Positions 1-6,054 of a stretch of DNA of 7,318 nucleotides are shown here, in pieces (position 1 is the first letter of the stretch; the number at the start of each line of letters is the position of its first letter). The DNA is from Nocardiopsaceae bacterium (GTDB lineage Bacteria > Actinomycetota > Actinomycetes > Streptosporangiales > Streptosporangiaceae). The position numbers and the translations under genes were made by a program. The notes beneath the pieces were generated by a model. The model searched no databases. It was not told the DNA's origin and was given only the letters and a program-made list of their open reading frames with translations. The stretch is from NCBI GenBank assembly GCA_031254715.1, contig JAIRTY010000140.1:1-7318 (forward strand), written 5' to 3'.

Positions 1-2
1 CG

Positions 3-455
3 CACGGCCTGAGACTGCTGACTGACAACCCAGGCCAGCGGGCGCTGCTGCTGGCGGACTTCGACGCCCGCATCGGCGGCGCGCTGGAGGAGATCCTGCG
101 GATCTCCCCTCCGGTGATCTATTTCCGCCGGACGCTGACCCGCGATTTCGAGCTGAACGGGTTCCCGCTGAAGTCCGGTGACAAGGTGCTGCTCTTCTAC
201 AACTCGGCGAATCGGGACGAGGCCGTCTTCGACCGCCCGGACGAATTCGACATCGCCCGGACCGACAACCGGCACCTGGCTTTCGGTGCTGCCGGTCCGC
301 ATTTCTGCCTCGGAACGCACCTGGCCCGCCGGGAGATGACCGTCATGTTCCGGGAGTTGCTTACCCGGCTGCCCGAGATCAGGGCAACCGGCGAGCCGGA
401 CATGCTGCTGTCCAACTGGATCAACGGCATCAAGCACATGGACTGCACCTTCTAG
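3..455 (+). CDS. Cytochrome P450, C-terminal part (CYP124/125/142-like), cut by window edge
   Basis: The frame is open from base 3 with no start in the window, so the first half or more of the protein lies upstream. The visible 150 residues hold the K-helix ExxR motif (E30-I-L-R33 of the fragment, bases 90-101) and the heme-ligand loop FGAAGPHFCLG, with the axial cysteine at bases 306-308. This 11-residue loop, together with the FYNSANRDE and NGIK segments and the FRRTLTRDFEL stretch, resembles actinobacterial CYP124/CYP125/CYP142. Those enzymes hydroxylate terminal methyl groups of branched lipids or sterol side chains. Substrate assignment is inference; being a catalytically competent P450 monooxygenase is well supported because both invariant motifs are intact. 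It converges on the conservon operon, leaving only 66 bp between the two stops, so it is not co-transcribed with the second P450. Confidence 0.92.
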   Translation, partial: HGLRLLTDNPGQRALLLADFDARIGGALEEILRISPPVIYFRRTLTRDFELNGFPLKSGDKVLLFYNSANRDEAVFDRPDEFDIARTDNRHLAFGAAGPHFCLGTHLARREMTVMFRELLTRLPEIRATGEPDMLLSNWINGIKHMDCTF

Positions 456-521
456 GCGCTCTCCGAGGCTCTCCCATCCGTGAAGCGGCGGTCGACCGGG
501 TTCCCTTCGCAACCATAAGGT

Positions 522-1757
522 TTAGCGTGCCCGGTCGCGCCGAGGTACGGGCGTAAAGGTCACGGGCAGGCCGGTGAGACCGCGAACCCACACCGACGGG
601 CGCCATTCCAGGGATCCTGCCGGAACCGCCAGCGTCAGGTCCGGCAGCCGGTCGAGCAGCACTTCGACGCTTGTCTTGGCGATGACCTCGGCGAGTTCCG
701 GCGCCGGATAAGGGCAGCCGTGCTCACCGTGGCTGAAGGACATCTGGGCGCGGTTCCCGGCTGCACCGTCAGCATCCCGGCGTACATGCGGATCCGCGTT
801 CGCCGCCGCCAAGCCGAGGACAAGCAGATCCCGTGCCCGGATGCGCTGGCCGCCCAGTTGCGTGTCGCGGGTAGCGATACGCGGGATTGAGTTCTGCGTG
901 GGCGTGTCCTCCCACAGCACCTCGTCGAGTGCCTGCCCGGCAGTGGCCCGGCCCCCGGACAACGTGGCGGCGAACCTGGCGTCGGTCAGCATCAGCCGGA
1001 CGCTGTTGCCGATCCAGTTGCTCGTGGGCTGATGGGCTATCGAGAGGACCACGAGCAGGTCCAGCACAATCTCCTGGTCGCCGAGATCCGCCGGATGCTC
1101 CAGCAAGCGAGAAGTCACATCCGGGCCCGGAACCCGGCGCTTGGCCTCCACCAGCCGCTGCATGGCGTCCTGCACGCGTTCATAGGAGTCCATGGAATCC
1201 TCGCCCGCCGAATCCACCGAGACGGCGATATCGCGGACCAGGCCCGTCGCATCGGCCGCGGACATGCCGAACATTGCCGCAGTCGCGCGCAGCGGGATCT
1301 GCTCGGCGTACTGGGCCATCAAGTCGGCCTCGCCGCTGCCGGCAAACTCGTCTATCAGCTCGTCAGCGATCCGCTCGCACTCCACGGAAAGCTCGGACTG
1401 ATCGACGGCGGCGAGGGCGTCGCTGATGGCTCCGGCGCGCTCGCGGTGCGCCGCCCCCTCAGTGAACATCACCGAAGGGTTGTCGACGACGTACGCGAAC
1501 AACGGCCAGTCGTCGGGAATGCGATCCCAGGCGTTCCAGCGCTGGTTTTCCCGGGTGAACAGCTGGGGATCGTTGGCGACCTGGTCGACCTCGCGGTACC
1601 CGCAGACGAACCAGGCGGGGATATCGCCCTCGAGCAGGACCGGCGCGACGGGCCCGTACTGCTGCCGGATCTGCCGGTAAAGCCCGGCCGGGTCGTTCCT
1701 GAACTGTGGCCCGTACAGTCGCACCGGGCCGGCCGGCCGGGGCTGCTCCGCGCTCAT
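522..1757 (-). CDS. cvnE: Conservon P450-like protein CvnE, CYP157-type without ExxR
   Basis: Last gene of the conservon; 411 residues from the ATG at 1757. That start shares an ATGA overlap with the cvnD stop and has a GGGGAG ribosome site about 9 bases upstream. An upstream TTG would add 31 unlikely residues inside cvnD. The heme loop FSHGEHGCPYP carries the axial cysteine (C348). Where P450s have the K-helix ExxR, this protein reads E279-V-L-W282. Where the I helix normally has AGxDT, it reads A241-H-Q-P-T245, so the acid of the acid/alcohol pair is missing. Loss of ExxR is known for the Streptomyces CYP157 family, which occurs in conservons, and this protein fits that group. Known: cysteine-ligated heme is retained in the family. 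Inferred: ordinary monooxygenase turnover may be altered, and a redox- or ligand-sensing role as effector of the CvnA-D complex is possible. No N-terminal signal or membrane segment is seen, so it is probably cytoplasmic. Confidence 0.93.
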   Translation of the reverse strand: MSAEQPRPAGPVRLYGPQFRNDPAGLYRQIRQQYGPVAPVLLEGDIPAWFVCGYREVDQVANDPQLFTRENQRWNAWDRIPDDWPLFAYVVDNPSVMFTEGAAHRERAGAISDALAAVDQSELSVECERIADELIDEFAGSGEADLMAQYAEQIPLRATAAMFGMSAADATGLVRDIAVSVDSAGEDSMDSYERVQDAMQRLVEAKRRVPGPDVTSRLLEHPADLGDQEIVLDLLVVLSIAHQPTSNWIGNSVRLMLTDARFAATLSGGRATAGQALDEVLWEDTPTQNSIPRIATRDTQLGGQRIRARDLLVLGLAAANADPHVRRDADGAAGNRAQMSFSHGEHGCPYPAPELAEVIAKTSVEVLLDRLPDLTLAVPAGSLEWRPSVWVRGLTGLPVTFTPVPRRDRAR

Positions 1758-2362
1758 GACATGGCTCCCCGCGCGGAACTCAGCGCGTGAGCGTGGCTGA
1801 CGAGGGCTATCAGCACCTGCTTCGACGACTCCCGGTCTCGTGCGTCGCAATCGATCAGCGGGACCTCTTCGGACAGGGTGAGCGCCTCCCGCACATCAGC
1901 CAGGCCGTACCGGGGGGCGATAAAGTTGTTACGAGCGACAATGAACGGTGTCCCGCGGCTTTCCAGCAAGTCGATAGCATGCCACGAATCCTCCACACGG
2001 CGCATGTCCACCAAGACCACCGCGCCGATGGTGCCGGCAAATAACCTGTCCCACAGGAACCTGAACCGTTCCTGGCCCGGCGCGCCGAACAGGTACAGCA
2101 CCATGTGCTCGTTGAGACTGATCCGTCCGAAGTCAAAGGCAACGGTGGTCATGGCCTTGTTCGCAACGCCCGCGTTCTGATCCACGCCAACACTCGCCTG
2201 CGTCATTGTCTCTTCGGTATTCAGCGGGCGGATTTCACTGACCGAACGCACCATGGTCGTCTTGCCCACCCCGAACCCGCCAACGATCACGATCTTCACG
2301 CCTTCCATAGCGCTGTTGCGCAGCGGAGCACGAGCCGGCCGTTCAGAGATTCTTGAGTCCAA
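1754..2362 (-). CDS. cvnD: Conservon small GTPase CvnD
   Basis: A 202-residue Ras/Rho-like GTP-binding protein of the conservon type. The P-loop is GGFGVGKT (residues 28-35). The G3 region is FGAPGQERF (92-100), where the usual DxxG aspartate is G93; this is common in CvnD proteins. The G4 element is only N145-N146 without the NKxD aspartate. The C-terminal CDARDR followed by SSKQVLIALV (171-188) is the family's G5-like end. Expected role: nucleotide-dependent switch in the membrane-associated complex with CvnA, B and C. The chosen start is a TTG at 2362, 20 bases inside cvnC, with an AAGG-type site upstream. It gives the roughly 20-residue N-terminal tail usual for the family. An ATG at 2308 (residue 19) is the alternative but has no clear ribosome site. 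The stop overlaps the cvnE ATG by four bases. Confidence 0.93.
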   Translation of the reverse strand: MDSRISERPARAPLRNSAMEGVKIVIVGGFGVGKTTMVRSVSEIRPLNTEETMTQASVGVDQNAGVANKAMTTVAFDFGRISLNEHMVLYLFGAPGQERFRFLWDRLFAGTIGAVVLVDMRRVEDSWHAIDLLESRGTPFIVARNNFIAPRYGLADVREALTLSEEVPLIDCDARDRESSKQVLIALVSHAHALSSARGAMS

Positions 2363-2699
2363 CGAGCACCTTCTTCAGGAGTTCGGCGTCGGATGTCTGC
2401 GCCCCGCCCCTAGCCGACGGGTGGCGGGCCGACACCCTGCCCTCATGCAGGAGATCGGACAGCAGGATCTTCACCACGCCCACCGGCAGCCCGAGCACCG
2501 ATGCGACCTCCACGACCGCCGTTGGGTTCCTGCAAATCCGGAGGATCTTGGCATGCTCGGACTGCATCCCCGGCGCCGGACTGACCTCACTGACGATCAG
2601 CGTGACCAGATCCAGGTCAGCCCCCTCCGCCCGGCTGCGGCCACCGGTAACGGTGTAGAGCCGGTCCGGGTTCTCGCCGTCGATCCCCCAGCGCATCAT
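2343..2699 (-). CDS. cvnC: Conservon DUF742 protein CvnC
   Basis: A 118-residue DUF742 protein. Family marks are RLYTVTGGR (residues 13-21), the ILRICRNPTAVVEVA stretch (52-66) and LPVGVVKILLSDL (71-83), which together read like a winged-helix-type fold. The C-terminus ends LLKKVLVGLKNL, typical of the family. Function is not established biochemically in general; in conservons it acts with the roadblock protein and the GTPase in a complex on the kinase-like CvnA. The ATG at 2699 overlaps the cvnB stop as ATGA, and a second ATG follows immediately, so initiation is probably by translational coupling. The Shine-Dalgarno signal is weak. The 3' end overlaps cvnD by 20 bases. Confidence 0.94.
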   Translation of the reverse strand: MMRWGIDGENPDRLYTVTGGRSRAEGADLDLVTLIVSEVSPAPGMQSEHAKILRICRNPTAVVEVASVLGLPVGVVKILLSDLLHEGRVSARHPSARGGAQTSDAELLKKVLVGLKNL

Positions 2700-3115
2700 T
2701 CCGGGCTGTGGCTAGGCAAGGACGGGCGTGGCGGAGAGGTCAGGAAAGCGCCGATCTGCTCGACCAGTTCGTCCATCCGGTGACCGATCAATCCGACATC
2801 GGCAGTATCGTCTGCCAGTACAGCCAGGTGAGCGCCTACACCGGCCTCCACGATGAACAGCAGCCCGCCGTAAAACTCCGTCATCGACTGCCGCACCCCG
2901 CCGGTACCATCGCCGAATTCCACCGATGCGCTCTGCGAGAGTGCCTGCACTCCTGCCGCAATGGCTGCTAACTGGTCGGCCTTGTCCACCGACAATTGGC
3001 TCGTATGGCAGAGCTTGAGCCCGTCTCGGGACAACACCAGGGCATGCACGGCTCCGGCAGTGCTGTCCACCAGGTTCTCCAGCAGCCAGTCCAGGTTCGC
3101 GCTCGTCGTGCTCAT
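2696..3115 (-). CDS. cvnB: Conservon roadblock/LC7-domain protein CvnB
   Basis: A 139-residue roadblock/LC7 protein spanning almost its full length: LDWLLENLVDSTAGAVHALVLSRDG (8-32) is the first helix and strand, ADQLAAIAAGVQALS (46-60) the central helix, and GGLLFIVEAGVGAHLAVLA (83-101) the paired strands. The last 13 or so residues are proline- and serine-rich and probably disordered. Roadblock proteins of this type bind and regulate small GTPases (as MglB does with MglA), so CvnB is the likely partner of CvnD. The ATG at 3115 overlaps the cvnA stop (ATGA), with AGGAG 11 bases upstream. It has no signal peptide or membrane segment. Confidence 0.95.
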   Translation of the reverse strand: MSTTSANLDWLLENLVDSTAGAVHALVLSRDGLKLCHTSQLSVDKADQLAAIAAGVQALSQSASVEFGDGTGGVRQSMTEFYGGLLFIVEAGVGAHLAVLADDTADVGLIGHRMDELVEQIGAFLTSPPRPSLPSHSPE

Positions 3116-4521
3116 CCCTGCTCGCTCTCCTGGTCTGGCTCGTGTCGGCCTGCAGCGGGATCGCTCTCCCGCTTATCCGATCGGGTGCCCTGGCGGAAGG
3201 CTTTGAACCGCGCACCGGAATCGGTACGCGGCGGCAGCGGCTTGGACTCCGGCACCGGCGCACGCCGTGAGGCAGCCGTCAGAGTCCCTCCTGGGCGCCG
3301 CTTCGGCAGGCTGCGTTGTTCACCGCCCACGGCCATCGGCACGGTCTGTGAACCGGCGCTTCCGGCGAGATCATCGTCAGCCGCCGGCTCCTCCGTCGTG
3401 ATTTCCGGCGCTGGCGACAGCTCCTCGTCGCGAGGATGCGAAATCAGCTGGTTCGGGATCCGGACCAGTACACCTGTCCCGCCACGCGAGGATGGCCGGA
3501 AAAAGACCTGCAGCTGGTGCTTACGGGCCAGGCACCCGACTACCGCCAGGCCCAGTCTGGTGCCGGACAGCTTCGCAAGGTCCAGCGGCTCGGATGCCGA
3601 CACCGCCGCCTCCGCCCGCTCCAGCGCCTGCGCCTTCATGCCGAGACCGGCGTCCTCGATCGTTACGACAATGCCGAGGTAGAGTTCTTCGACATATACA
3701 TGCACCTCCTCAGAAGGCGGGGAGAAACGGGTGGCGTTATCCATCAGCTCCGCCAGCGCGTTTATGACGTCCTCGGCCGCATATCCTGCGATGGCTGCGG
3801 TACTGACGGAATGGATCCGTATCCGCTGATACGCACGTATGCGCCCCATTGCGCCGCGCAGGATGCTTTCCATCACGATCGGCTTGGCCCACCTGCGGCC
3901 CGAGCGGGCACCGGTCAGCACGGCGATGCTGTCCGCCAGCCGGCCCGCCTGCGCTGCACCATGATCCAATTTCAGCAGGTCGCCGAGAACTGCCTCGGAA
4001 TGACGATCCTCCATCTCGCGCAGATCCGCCATCATGCTCGTCGCCAAGGCCTGGACCCGGCCCGCGGCATTGGCGCACGCCGCCATAGCCGCCGCGCGCC
4101 GCCGCTCCTCCGCCCCGATCTCCCTCGCCAGCACCCGCACGACCCGCTCGAGAGCGCCATCGGCGGTCAACGGCGCCCCGGCAAGAACCGAATCCGCTGC
4201 CGCGCCGTCGCGCAGCTTCGCGGCCGCAGCGGGCAAGACGTCCTCGGCCAGCAGGTCAAGACCCCGACGTAAGACCTCAGCCCGGCCACGAACACGCCGC
4301 AGGAGTTCGGAGTGATAGGCGATCCACCCGGCCGCGACGGCCAGCAGCACCGCGAGCACCCCGCCGGACGTTCCGACCAGTGGCCGGCTGGATACGGGTA
4401 TCCCGGCTGTGACCCACGCCATCGCGCCACCCGCGATGGCCATAACAGGGAGCATGGCCAGCAAGGCGCTGATCAGCGGTGGCCGTCCTCGCTGAAGGGC
4501 AGCGGGCTCTCGTTCTGACAT
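3112..4521 (-). CDS. cvnA: Conservon sensor histidine-kinase-like ATPase CvnA
   Basis: First gene of the conservon; 469 residues from the ATG at 4521. Two hydrophobic segments (about 16-38 and 50-69) flank an outside loop of only about 10 residues, followed by a cytoplasmic helical region with an LDH motif at 185-187 in the H-box position. The HATPase domain has an N-box ELMDNATRFSP (259-269), a G1 box EDAGLGM (289-295) and a GTRLGLAVV segment (320-328). Residues after about 362 are acidic, proline-rich and low in complexity. It resembles the shorter CvnA proteins without a large extracellular sensor domain, so the signal may be sensed in the membrane or through the P450. Start choice: the ATG at 4521 has GAGGA about 10 bases upstream and puts a short basic tail before the first helix. 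ATGs at 4599 and 4590 would add 26 or 23 residues and lie on a palindrome. Confidence 0.92.
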   Translation of the reverse strand: MSEREPAALQRGRPPLISALLAMLPVMAIAGGAMAWVTAGIPVSSRPLVGTSGGVLAVLLAVAAGWIAYHSELLRRVRGRAEVLRRGLDLLAEDVLPAAAAKLRDGAAADSVLAGAPLTADGALERVVRVLAREIGAEERRRAAAMAACANAAGRVQALATSMMADLREMEDRHSEAVLGDLLKLDHGAAQAGRLADSIAVLTGARSGRRWAKPIVMESILRGAMGRIRAYQRIRIHSVSTAAIAGYAAEDVINALAELMDNATRFSPPSEEVHVYVEELYLGIVVTIEDAGLGMKAQALERAEAAVSASEPLDLAKLSGTRLGLAVVGCLARKHQLQVFFRPSSRGGTGVLVRIPNQLISHPRDEELSPAPEITTEEPAADDDLAGSAGSQTVPMAVGGEQRSLPKRRPGGTLTAASRRAPVPESKPLPPRTDSGARFKAFRQGTRSDKRESDPAAGRHEPDQESEQG

Positions 4522-4587
4522 CGGGATCAGGTCCTCAAGTCGGCTGCGCACAGAACATGACAATGCTCTGAACTTAGTGGATGGCGA

Positions 4588-4600
4588 CATGCCAGGCATG
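4588..4600. promoter_or_regulatory. Palindrome CATGCC-A-GGCATG upstream of cvnA
   Basis: A perfect 6-bp inverted repeat with a one-base centre, 67-79 bases upstream of the preferred cvnA ATG and next to a -10-like TAGATT on the minus strand. Position and symmetry fit a dimeric repressor site controlling the conservon. The binding protein is unknown; the neighbouring TetR protein is one candidate, but its own putative operator is different in sequence. If translation instead began at 4599 or 4590, both start codons would fall inside this palindrome. Confidence 0.4.
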
Positions 4601-4696
4601 CCGAATCTAATCCACCCGAGCCAGCAACGGCGTTTGCGCCGGCGGCCTGCCGGATGCCAATAGCCGGCCTTCCGCTGAGGTGCGGCGATGGGTCAG

Positions 4697-4730
4697 ATGT
4701 AATCATGCATGTGGCCACCCGCGATTACGT
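4697..4730. promoter_or_regulatory. Nested inverted repeats in the cvn upstream region
   Basis: Arms ATGTAATC (4697-4704) and GATTACGT (4723-4730) are inverted repeats with one mismatch in eight. Between them lie ATGCAT (4705-4710) and an 8-bp perfect palindrome GTGGCCAC (4711-4718). This is a concentration of dyad symmetry in otherwise gene-free DNA. It could be a regulator site or an mRNA leader hairpin for cvnA; the sequence alone does not decide. Confidence 0.3.
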
Positions 4731-4795
4731 ATTAGGATGATATATCCGTTCTTTTCGGTACAAGCCAGGAGCGGCCAGTAGACGAAGCGGCCCAG

Positions 4796-4810
4796 CGGTG
4801 CCGAGCACCG
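4796..4810 (-). terminator. Possible hairpin terminator after tetR
   Basis: CGGTGC and GCACCG form a 6-bp stem with a 3-base loop, 10-24 bases past the tetR stop. A second potential stem (GCCCGG at 4823-4828 with CCGGGC at 4838-4843) spans the tetR stop region. There is no U-tract on the minus strand, which is common for actinobacterial hairpins but lowers confidence. If functional, it would separate tetR transcription from cvnA. Confidence 0.3.
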
Positions 4811-4819
4811 GGTAGCGGA

Positions 4820-5461
4820 TCAGCCCGGCCTTCTTTCCCGGGCCGGCGGTGCTGTCCCTGGCGGATCACCAGCGCTCTGAGCACGCAGGAGGGGCCGCAG
4901 GCGGGCAGCGAGCAGGCCGGTAGCTTGCTGGCCGGTAATCGCTGCCGGATCCCGGGATCGCCAGGTGGCGAGGAACAGGAGCATGCCGAGGAAGCCGGTT
5001 ACCTCGGCATCGATGGACACTTCCGGGCGCAGCTGGCTGGCCGACTGGCTGAATGCCCTGGTAAGCATGCGCTGGGCAGCGGCAGGGATCTCCTTCACCT
5101 GATCGAGAAGATCGGGGTAGCGGGCGGCCTCGGTGAGGCCGAACTGGAGGAGCTCGGGGCGGTCGGCGAGCAACGATTGCAGCCGGGCCAGCGCACGCAG
5201 GAGGCCGTCCATCGCCGTCGCCGCGGTGGATGAGTCGACGGCGGGGTCATAGGCGTCGATGGCGGCGGCGGGATGGAACCGGCGCACGGCCTCACGGGCC
5301 AAAGACGTCTTATCGCCGAAGTGACGGTAGACAGTGACCTCGTTGACCCCGGCTGCGATGGCGATATCGCGGGTCGTGATAGCGGCCATGCCTTTCTGGG
5401 CGGCTTGCGCGAGGAATGCCCGCAGGATGCGGTCTTCAGTGTCTTGGCTGCTCGTGGTCAG
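4820..5461 (-). CDS. TetR/AcrR-family transcriptional repressor, probable CTG start
   Basis: A TetR-family DNA-binding protein. From the first ATG (5389) the product is 189 residues and begins inside the DNA-binding domain, at the end of helix 1. The frame stays open upstream and encodes the missing helix (EDRILRAFLAQAAQKGM). No ATG, GTG or TTG occurs in that frame between 5389 and the in-frame stop near 5576. The CTG at 5461 gives a normal N-terminus (M-TTSSQDTEDRIL) and a 213-residue protein, and it overlaps the TGA of the upstream gene as CTGA, like the ATGA junctions elsewhere in the window. In this numbering the HTH is TTRDIAIAAGVNEVTVYRHF (29-48), which is canonical. The rest is the helical ligand-binding domain with a proline-rich tail. 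It probably represses its own operon through the inverted repeat at 5959-5990. The inducer is unknown. Confidence 0.88.
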   Translation of the reverse strand: MTTSSQDTEDRILRAFLAQAAQKGMAAITTRDIAIAAGVNEVTVYRHFGDKTSLAREAVRRFHPAAAIDAYDPAVDSSTAATAMDGLLRALARLQSLLADRPELLQFGLTEAARYPDLLDQVKEIPAAAQRMLTRAFSQSASQLRPEVSIDAEVTGFLGMLLFLATWRSRDPAAITGQQATGLLAARLRPLLRAQSAGDPPGTAPPARERRPG

Positions 5462-5940
5462 GTTGCCGCGCCGAGTGCGATGGCGACCACGATGAGGGTG
5501 GCGGCCTGGATGGCGGCGCGGGCCGCCGACCAGCGGGCGAACCGTGTGAGCAGAGGCGCGAGGGCCACCGTCGTGTTATCAGCCCGTCCGATCTGGAACA
5601 TGGTGGGTGCGGCGCGCCCGGTGGTGATGCTGTGCAGGACCGAAAGGGCCGCGGCTGCCGCCAGCAGGCCGGTTACCGGCGCTGGCGCTCCTTGCGCGGC
5701 TGCTACGCCGAAAGCGCCGATGGTCAACGCCGCGGCACTGATGCCCGTGGCCGCGTAGAAGGCTATTCCGTTTCCCAGGTCCGCCGATCGGGCGTAGGCA
5801 GCGTAGCTGGTGACTCCCATCCGCCGCCGTGCGGGGAGCTGGACAATGACTTTATCCAGCGACAGTCCCGTCAGTATCCCGTCGCTCACCAGGGCGGCAA
5901 GGGTCATCGCGGTCACGGCACCGTCCACGGCAACCTCCAC
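5458..5940 (-). CDS. Four-helix membrane protein, DUF1772-like (tentative)
   Basis: A 160-residue hydrophobic protein with predicted membrane segments at about 8-26, 56-80, 88-106 and 139-158. A conserved-looking loop GLSLDKVIVQLPARRRMG (25-42) lies between the first two. The pattern resembles small integral membrane proteins of the DUF1772/anthrone-oxygenase-like class that often sit beside a TetR regulator in actinomycetes. Family membership is from memory of such neighbours and no function can be assigned. The start is the GTG at 5940 with GGAGGT 11 bases upstream. A second GGAGGT copy inside the duplicated segment could serve a GTG at 5928, and an ATG at 5907 lacks a site. It is first in an operon with tetR (CTGA overlap). 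Confidence 0.8.
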   Translation of the reverse strand: MEVAVDGAVTAMTLAALVSDGILTGLSLDKVIVQLPARRRMGVTSYAAYARSADLGNGIAFYAATGISAAALTIGAFGVAAAQGAPAPVTGLLAAAAALSVLHSITTGRAAPTMFQIGRADNTTVALAPLLTRFARWSAARAAIQAATLIVVAIALGAAT

Positions 5941-5960
5941 TGCCCACGGCTACCTCCACT
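5923..5960. repeat. Tandem duplication of 19 bp carrying ribosome sites
   Basis: Units 5923-5941 and 5942-5960 are directly adjacent and match at 17 of 19 positions. Each unit contains the complement of GGAGGT, so the mRNA of the membrane-protein gene has two Shine-Dalgarno copies (5957-5952 and 5938-5933). The unit nearer the gene includes the predicted GTG start and first codons. The duplication therefore creates alternative initiation sites. Confidence 0.8.
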
Positions 5961-5990
5961 ATGCAAGCAAGCAATTACATTCTTGCATAG
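5959..5990. promoter_or_regulatory. Perfect 9-bp inverted repeat, candidate TetR operator
   Basis: CTATGCAAG-N14-CTTGCATAG, perfect over both 9-base arms. It lies 19 bases upstream of the GTG of the membrane-protein/tetR operon. The left arm continues into three GCAA repeats (5963-5974), giving extra half-site registers. A -10-like TGTAAT sits in the spacer, so a bound repressor would block transcription. TetR-family genes commonly autoregulate through such a site in their own promoter; assigning it to this TetR is inference. Confidence 0.65.
5974..5979 (-). promoter_or_regulatory. -10-like TGTAAT for the membrane protein/tetR operon
   Basis: Read on the minus strand, TGTAAT matches TATAAT at five of six bases and lies about 33 bases before the GTG start, leaving a leader that contains the first GGAGGT. 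No convincing -35 hexamer is found 16-19 bases upstream. The position in the centre of the inverted repeat supports it. Confidence 0.4.
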
Positions 5991-6036
5991 CTCCGGCCAG
6001 CCTAGCGGCGGCGGCCCGATCCGGATGGTGACTATC

Positions 6037-6054
6037 CATCAAAATGAGTTGATG
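6037..6054. promoter_or_regulatory. CATCAA-N6-TTGATG inverted repeat, candidate ArsR operator
   Basis: A perfect 6-bp inverted repeat directly adjoining the -10 box of the arsR-arsC fusion gene, so occupancy would exclude RNA polymerase. ArsR/SmtB repressors typically bind AT-rich imperfect palindromes overlapping their own promoter, and this is the most AT-rich patch upstream of the gene. A weaker 5-bp repeat (GATGG 6024-6028 with CCATC 6036-6040) overlaps its left side. Assignment to the downstream regulator is inference from position. Confidence 0.6.

Larger units (their letters stand above)
4522..4819. other. Intergenic region between tetR and cvnA
   Basis: About 300 bp without a convincing gene. 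It is less GC-rich than the surroundings, with an AT-rich core around 4720-4750. It must hold the cvn operon promoter unless transcription reads through from tetR. On the minus strand TAGATT (4609-4604) and TAAGTT (4576-4571) are -10-like, but neither has a good -35, so no promoter is called. Contents noted separately: a 13-bp palindrome, a nested palindromic segment, and a hairpin near the tetR stop. A 63-codon GTG-started frame at 4718-4527 has no recognisable features and overlaps the cvnA start region. Confidence 0.5.

Noticed and set aside
456..521. Possible bidirectional terminator between the two convergent P450 genes, around the palindrome CGGTCGACCG (489-498)
   Set aside because: The palindrome allows only a 3-bp stem with a 4-base loop and there is no U-tract on either strand; no real hairpin could be supported.
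1032..1790. Long plus-strand frame of 252 codons antisense to cvnE
   Set aside because: It mirrors the codon pattern of cvnE in GC-rich DNA, shows no domain, and lies opposite a recognised family gene.
522..1850. Longer cvnE from a TTG at 1850
   Set aside because: It would overlap cvnD by 97 bases and add an Arg/Pro-rich tail not expected for the family; the ATG at 1757 has a ribosome site and a 4-base overlap.
3436..4272. Plus-strand frame of 278 codons antisense to cvnA
   Set aside because: It is a shadow of the cvnA HATPase gene; Arg/Pro/His-rich composition is typical of antisense frames in high-GC DNA.
4527..4718. Minus-strand 63-codon frame upstream of cvnA with six cysteines
   Set aside because: It starts with GTG without a ribosome site, overlaps the cvnA start in another frame, and its cysteines form no recognisable motif.
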